From the NCBI GenBank assembly GCA_946415365.1, contig CAMKSE010000019.1:1-64000 (forward strand): a DNA stretch of 64,000 nucleotides, written 5' to 3'. Below, piece by piece: positions 60,446 through 64,000 of this stretch. The notes under the pieces were generated by a model. That model did not search any database and was not told the DNA's origin. It saw nothing but the letters and a program-made list of their open reading frames with translations. The position numbers and the translations under genes were made by a program. Origin of the DNA: an uncultured Prevotellaceae bacterium. Its GTDB lineage: Bacteria > Bacteroidota > Bacteroidia > Bacteroidales > Bacteroidaceae. Positions within the stretch are counted from its first letter, which is position 1; each line of letters starts with the position of its first letter.

Positions 60446-60469
60446 AGTGTACTACATCAATAGTACACT
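60446..60469. promoter_or_regulatory. Operator palindrome for the GntR regulator
   Basis: Perfect inverted repeat AGTGTACTA-N6-TAGTACACT, directly downstream of the -7 box at 60470-60478, so it covers the transcript start. GTGTA...TACAC dyads are typical of YtrA-type GntR operators, and such a regulator is encoded at the end of the operon. Confidence 0.8.
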
Positions 60470-60478
60470 GCAAAAGTA
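60470..60478 (-). promoter_or_regulatory. -7 box of the ABC-GntR operon
   Basis: TACTTTTGC on the minus strand, touching the operator palindrome. Confidence 0.7.
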
Positions 60479-60623
60479 CGCCAAATAGTAATACCCTCCA
60501 AACTTTTGGGGGGAAATCTTTGATTCCTTAACGTTATTTAAGAAATTCTTTTCGCGTGTACATTATTATATTATTTCTCAACGAAATTAGGGATAATTAT
60601 TTGCAATTATCAGATTCTTTTTG

Positions 60624-60632
60624 TATCTTTGC
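60624..60632 (+). promoter_or_regulatory. -7 box of the C10 protease gene
   Basis: TATCTTTGC with TTTG at 60600-60603 as -33 element (20-nt spacing), 22 nt before the ATG. Confidence 0.75.
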
Positions 60633-60654
60633 GCCATAAAAAACTGCCGAACCA

Positions 60655-63600
60655 ATGAAAAAAGCATTGCTTATTATTCTGAATATGTGGCTGAGCGCCA
60701 CGACCTTTGCCGGTCCAGTAGACCTGAATCAGGCTAAGCAGAACGTCCTTAGTTTCATCACCGTCAAAAGACCAGCATTGGCACGAGGTAATAATATCAA
60801 TACAAAATTGTCCATGAAAGTGGCCAGTCAGGCCGATGGCTATTATGTGTTCAACCTTGGTGAGCAGGAAGGTTTCGTAATTGCCAGCAGCGATGACCGT
60901 ACGCCGGCCGTATTAGGTTATGCTGATAAAGGATCCTTCGAAAGCGAGAATATGCCAGAGAACATGAGAGCCTGGCTTCAGAGTTATTCCGACCAAATAA
61001 ATGCGACTCGGGCAGACACCCCTAATAACACCACAGAACTGGGTCGATCCATAGCACCGATGATTGAATCTACATGGGGACAAGACGCCCCTTACAACAA
61101 CAAATGTCCGCAATTGACAGGAGTTCATTGTGTGACAGGCTGTGTGGCTACGGCTATGGCCCAAGTGATTGCCTATCATCGCTACCCTTCACAGACTATC
61201 CAAGAGATTCCTACCTACAATACCAGAAGTGCTAACTTACAGGTTGACGCTATACCCGTCACATCGATTGACTGGGATCAAATGATGCCCAACTATTCTA
61301 ATAACACAACAGAGACGCAGAAAGATGCTATATCTACCTTGATGCAACTCTGCGGTTCCAGCTTACAGATGGATTATACGCCATATAATTCTGGTGCTTA
61401 TTCCGTCAGCGTAGCTCAGGCATTGAAGCGCTATTTCGGCTACAGTTCCACGACAAGGAATGTGAAACGAAACGACTACACGGCTGAAGAATGGGATCGT
61501 CTCATTTATGCAGAACTACTCGGTGGAAGGCCAGTAATCTATGGTGGAACATCATCGGCTGGCGGTCATGAGTTCGTTATCGACGGGTACGACGGCAATG
61601 GTTACTTCCATGTGAACTGGGGCTGGCTTGGCAACGATAACGGCTACTTCCTGCTCAGTGCCCTGAATCCATACAACAATAATGGTATAGGTGCCAGCGG
61701 CAGTGCCGATGGCTACAACATGAATCAGGATGCCAATATTGGCATCAAGCCCAAAGGAGAGTCGGAAACGATTATCTTGGCCGACCAGCTGACCATCAAG
61801 TCATTCTCGCCTGTACTGACGAATCTGAGTCGCATCAAGGCCGGCATGGACTTTAACGTCATTCTACAATACTCCATCTACAACTACTGCGTACCAGGTC
61901 CTTTCGATTTTGGCGCTTTGGTCTACTCTACTGACTACAAACTCATTGAAGCAGGCATGATGTTCGATGCCAATTACAAGAACGGCTCCGGTTATGCTGG
62001 TAAATCTGTCTCTATCCTCGGAAAATCGCTGCCCAACGGACAATACTATCTGGTAGCAGGCAGCCGGGCAACGGGTTCCTCTGAATGGTATCCCTGTGAG
62101 AATGCATGGCAGAAGGGCATCGTCATCACCATCAATGGGAATTCGATGACACTCAGCCAAAAAGAGATTGACGACCCTAATTTACAAGGAATTACCATCG
62201 GGCCCGACGAACCAGGACAACCCATTGAGCCTGAGAAACCTGTTATCCTGTTGAGCGGACAACTAGATGTCAGCGGGCAACTCTATGAAGGAGGTAATGT
62301 AAATTTGTCTGCCGTTATCACTAACTACGGTAATGACTTTAATAACCAACTTTATGTACTGTTGGATGGCCAGTCTGTCGAATCTTCCAAACTAGAACTG
62401 AAGGCTGGAAAAACAACGAATTGGACAGCAATACTCCACGACATTAAGGCTGGAGAGCATAAGTTGGTACTCGCTGCCGACAACGAAGGCACCAATATAG
62501 CGGCCGAAGCAGAATTTGCCATATCACTCTATCCAGAGGTCAGTCTCGAGATGAGAGTCACTGCCACAAATGTAGTAAACGGCCATACAGAAGATAACAA
62601 TCTTAATCTGCAGGTCGACATCAATAATATTGGTACAGAAGACTACAATAATGATGTACAGATACAATTGTACAACCTAATAGCTCCAGAAGAGCCCCTA
62701 TTTACCAAACAGCAGAAATGCCTCATCACAAAAGACGGCAATACTTCGTTGGAATTCACCTTAGAAGATCTGGACTTCGACCAGAGTTACTACGTCCAGG
62801 CTTTCTACCATTCTGGCAACGACTGGATTCGTGCTACCCAATCGGAGAACTACCACATACAGAAACCTGAGGCACCCGTACAGATTACCATGCTCACCAT
62901 TGAGGATATTCTCATCAATGGCACACTGGAGGTTGGCGAGAACATCGGATTACAACTTTTTGTTCGCAATGATGGTAACATGAATAGTGGGAAGCTCTAT
63001 GTATGGTTAAATGAGCAAGAACCAACCGAACATGAAATCACCATAAAACCAGGGACAATCATGATCTGCGAACAGGCGTTTACACCTGACATTGCAGGTA
63101 TATGGCATGTCAAGATTACACGCGATGCAGAAGGTAATGATATAGCAGCAGAGCAAGATATCATCATCGGTACCAACACATTCAACAGCATGACCATAGA
63201 CACGGACATTCCTGGTTTAGATCTTGACAAAGGCATCTACTATCTGGATGACAGTTCTGTCACAATTAAGCTTACGATGGAGAATACTGGGTCGAAAACA
63301 TACGATGACATGATCATGATAAGCCTTTTCCAATCACTTAGCGACATCAATAACGAGTGGGGAGACTGCATCGCAAGCGACACCTTAACATGTACGTTGG
63401 ATTCGCACTCCCTCGGTTCTGGAGAAGCAAAGTTCGGAAACCTTATTGACGGCGAAGAGTATTTCTTTATCGTTTATTACCGTTCGCGCAACGAATGGGT
63501 AAAGGCTACTGCATCAGAAGCCTTCACTGTGTATCTGGAGGATGAGATGAAGGGACACAATTTCACACTTACTGACCTCACCTTCTCAGGAAAGATGCAG

Positions 63601-64000
63601 GTAGGCAGTCCCGTTACCGCCCATCTCACACTTTTCAACAGAGGCACCGACCATACAGGAACCATCTACTACCAAACAACAGGTAAGGACAAAAAAATCA
63701 AGCACATTGATCTCGACATCGAGCCCAACAATTCTGCTACCTACGACGTGACGTTTTACCCAGAGTCTGCCGGAGAATGCTGGTTCTATGTTGTCTCGTC
63801 GAAATACTATGAGGAAGATTGGACTGAAGACGACTGGTATTATAAAGATCATGTGTATATCGCCAAGGAGCCCAATCCCCAGTTAGAGGTAACCTTCGAC
63901 ATATATAATTTGGTGGACAACGAATTAAAGGATGAGACCATCTACTTCAATATGACTGTCAGCAACAAATCTTTCAATCCGTTCAACCGTGAAGGAGTGA
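60655..64000 (+). CDS. C10 cysteine protease (streptopain-like), truncated by the window
   Basis: At least 1115 residues; the frame is still open at the window end. A signal peptide (cleavage after TTFA, about residue 19) and a Spi-like propeptide (YYVFNLGEQEGFVIASSDDRTPAVLGY, about 63-89) precede a C10 protease domain with catalytic TGCVATAMAQV (Cys 163) and GGHEFVIDGYDG (His 305), then VNWGWLG. From about residue 375 come several Ig/CARDB-like domains with the repeated pattern L-x-V-G-x-N and YYVQAFY/FFIVYYRS. Such proteins are often secreted by the type IX system; the sorting domain would lie beyond the window. Autoprocessing activates the family. Confidence 0.85.
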   Translation, partial: MKKALLIILNMWLSATTFAGPVDLNQAKQNVLSFITVKRPALARGNNINTKLSMKVASQADGYYVFNLGEQEGFVIASSDDRTPAVLGYADKGSFESENMPENMRAWLQSYSDQINATRADTPNNTTELGRSIAPMIESTWGQDAPYNNKCPQLTGVHCVTGCVATAMAQVIAYHRYPSQTIQEIPTYNTRSANLQVDAIPVTSIDWDQMMPNYSNNTTETQKDAISTLMQLCGSSLQMDYTPYNSGAYSVSVAQALKRYFGYSSTTRNVKRNDYTAEEWDRLIYAELLGGRPVIYGGTSSAGGHEFVIDGYDGNGYFHVNWGWLGNDNGYFLLSALNPYNNNGIGASGSADGYNMNQDANIGIKPKGESETIILADQLTIKSFSPVLTNLSRIKAGMDFNVILQYSIYNYCVPGPFDFGALVYSTDYKLIEAGMMFDANYKNGSGYAGKSVSILGKSLPNGQYYLVAGSRATGSSEWYPCENAWQKGIVITINGNSMTLSQKEIDDPNLQGITIGPDEPGQPIEPEKPVILLSGQLDVSGQLYEGGNVNLSAVITNYGNDFNNQLYVLLDGQSVESSKLELKAGKTTNWTAILHDIKAGEHKLVLAADNEGTNIAAEAEFAISLYPEVSLEMRVTATNVVNGHTEDNNLNLQVDINNIGTEDYNNDVQIQLYNLIAPEEPLFTKQQKCLITKDGNTSLEFTLEDLDFDQSYYVQAFYHSGNDWIRATQSENYHIQKPEAPVQITMLTIEDILINGTLEVGENIGLQLFVRNDGNMNSGKLYVWLNEQEPTEHEITIKPGTIMICEQAFTPDIAGIWHVKITRDAEGNDIAAEQDIIIGTNTFNSMTIDTDIPGLDLDKGIYYLDDSSVTIKLTMENTGSKTYDDMIMISLFQSLSDINNEWGDCIASDTLTCTLDSHSLGSGEAKFGNLIDGEEYFFIVYYRSRNEWVKATASEAFTVYLEDEMKGHNFTLTDLTFSGKMQVGSPVTAHLTLFNRGTDHTGTIYYQTTGKDKKIKHIDLDIEPNNSATYDVTFYPESAGECWFYVVSSKYYEEDWTEDDWYYKDHVYIAKEPNPQLEVTFDIYNLVDNELKDETIYFNMTVSNKSFNPFNREGV

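Overview
The window is chromosomal DNA of a Bacteroidales bacterium, most likely a plant-polysaccharide-degrading Prevotella-type organism from gut or rumen. Evidence: promoters with the Bacteroidetes -7 box (TAnnTTTGC) in front of about 20 genes, no strong Shine-Dalgarno sequences, a subtype-iii type VI secretion cluster, a two-ExbD TonB energiser operon, a stand-alone AICAR transformylase, and carbohydrate-active genes of families GH3, CE15, CE8 and CE4. The species cannot be fixed from the sequence alone.

Layout. 1-5400: right-hand end of a T6SS locus read leftward (clpV/tssH, tssB, tssC and two different hcp/tssD genes); the rest lies outside the window. 5500-16200: asnA, a large outer-membrane barrel protein with a glycine-rich tail, aroB, a glucuronoyl esterase, and an SPFH-menB-menC-menE menaquinone operon. 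16300-22300: a TGS/PRK nucleoside kinase, a two-gene ATPase plus Toprim-like module (possible defence system), a pectinesterase, tRNA-Met(CAT) and a START-like protein. 22390-32600: lptF/G-type permease, ribBA, an aspartate aminotransferase, and exbB-exbD-exbD-tonB-PstS-like-TPR. 32580-37080: three cell-surface glycan genes, a 55-residue ferredoxin and a PorT-like barrel. 37090-44400: a two-gene 5'-nucleotidase in reversed domain order and an RND tripartite pump. 44900-49440: rplS, purH (AICARFT only), small proteins and a GH3 glycosidase. 49470-60410: a TPR sensor kinase, a MacAB-TolC-like five-gene exporter, a YtrA-type GntR regulator and its ABC-2 transporter. 60655-64000: a C10 cysteine protease with a long tail, open at the window end.

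The most unusual signal is a set of at least 18 very short tandem arrays scattered over the window. Unit lengths are 7, 8, 9, 19, 21 or 22 bp, often in about four copies, and each array has its own word. Some words recur at several loci. The arrays sit in intergenic gaps but also inside genes: 7-bp units in aroB, menC and the nucleoside kinase, 8-bp units in the signal peptide of a 5'-nucleotidase, and 9-bp CTAG units in a TolC signal peptide and in an ABC ATPase. Arrays with 7- or 8-bp units would shift the frame if one unit were gained or lost. I know of no standard feature type that covers this whole set.

Regulation visible in the sequence includes a perfect 9-bp-arm palindrome at the promoter of the GntR-associated ABC operon, an inverted repeat bracketing the promoter of the ATPase/Toprim module, and two adjacent palindromic arrays (21 bp x4 and 22 bp x3) between the RND pump operon and rplS.
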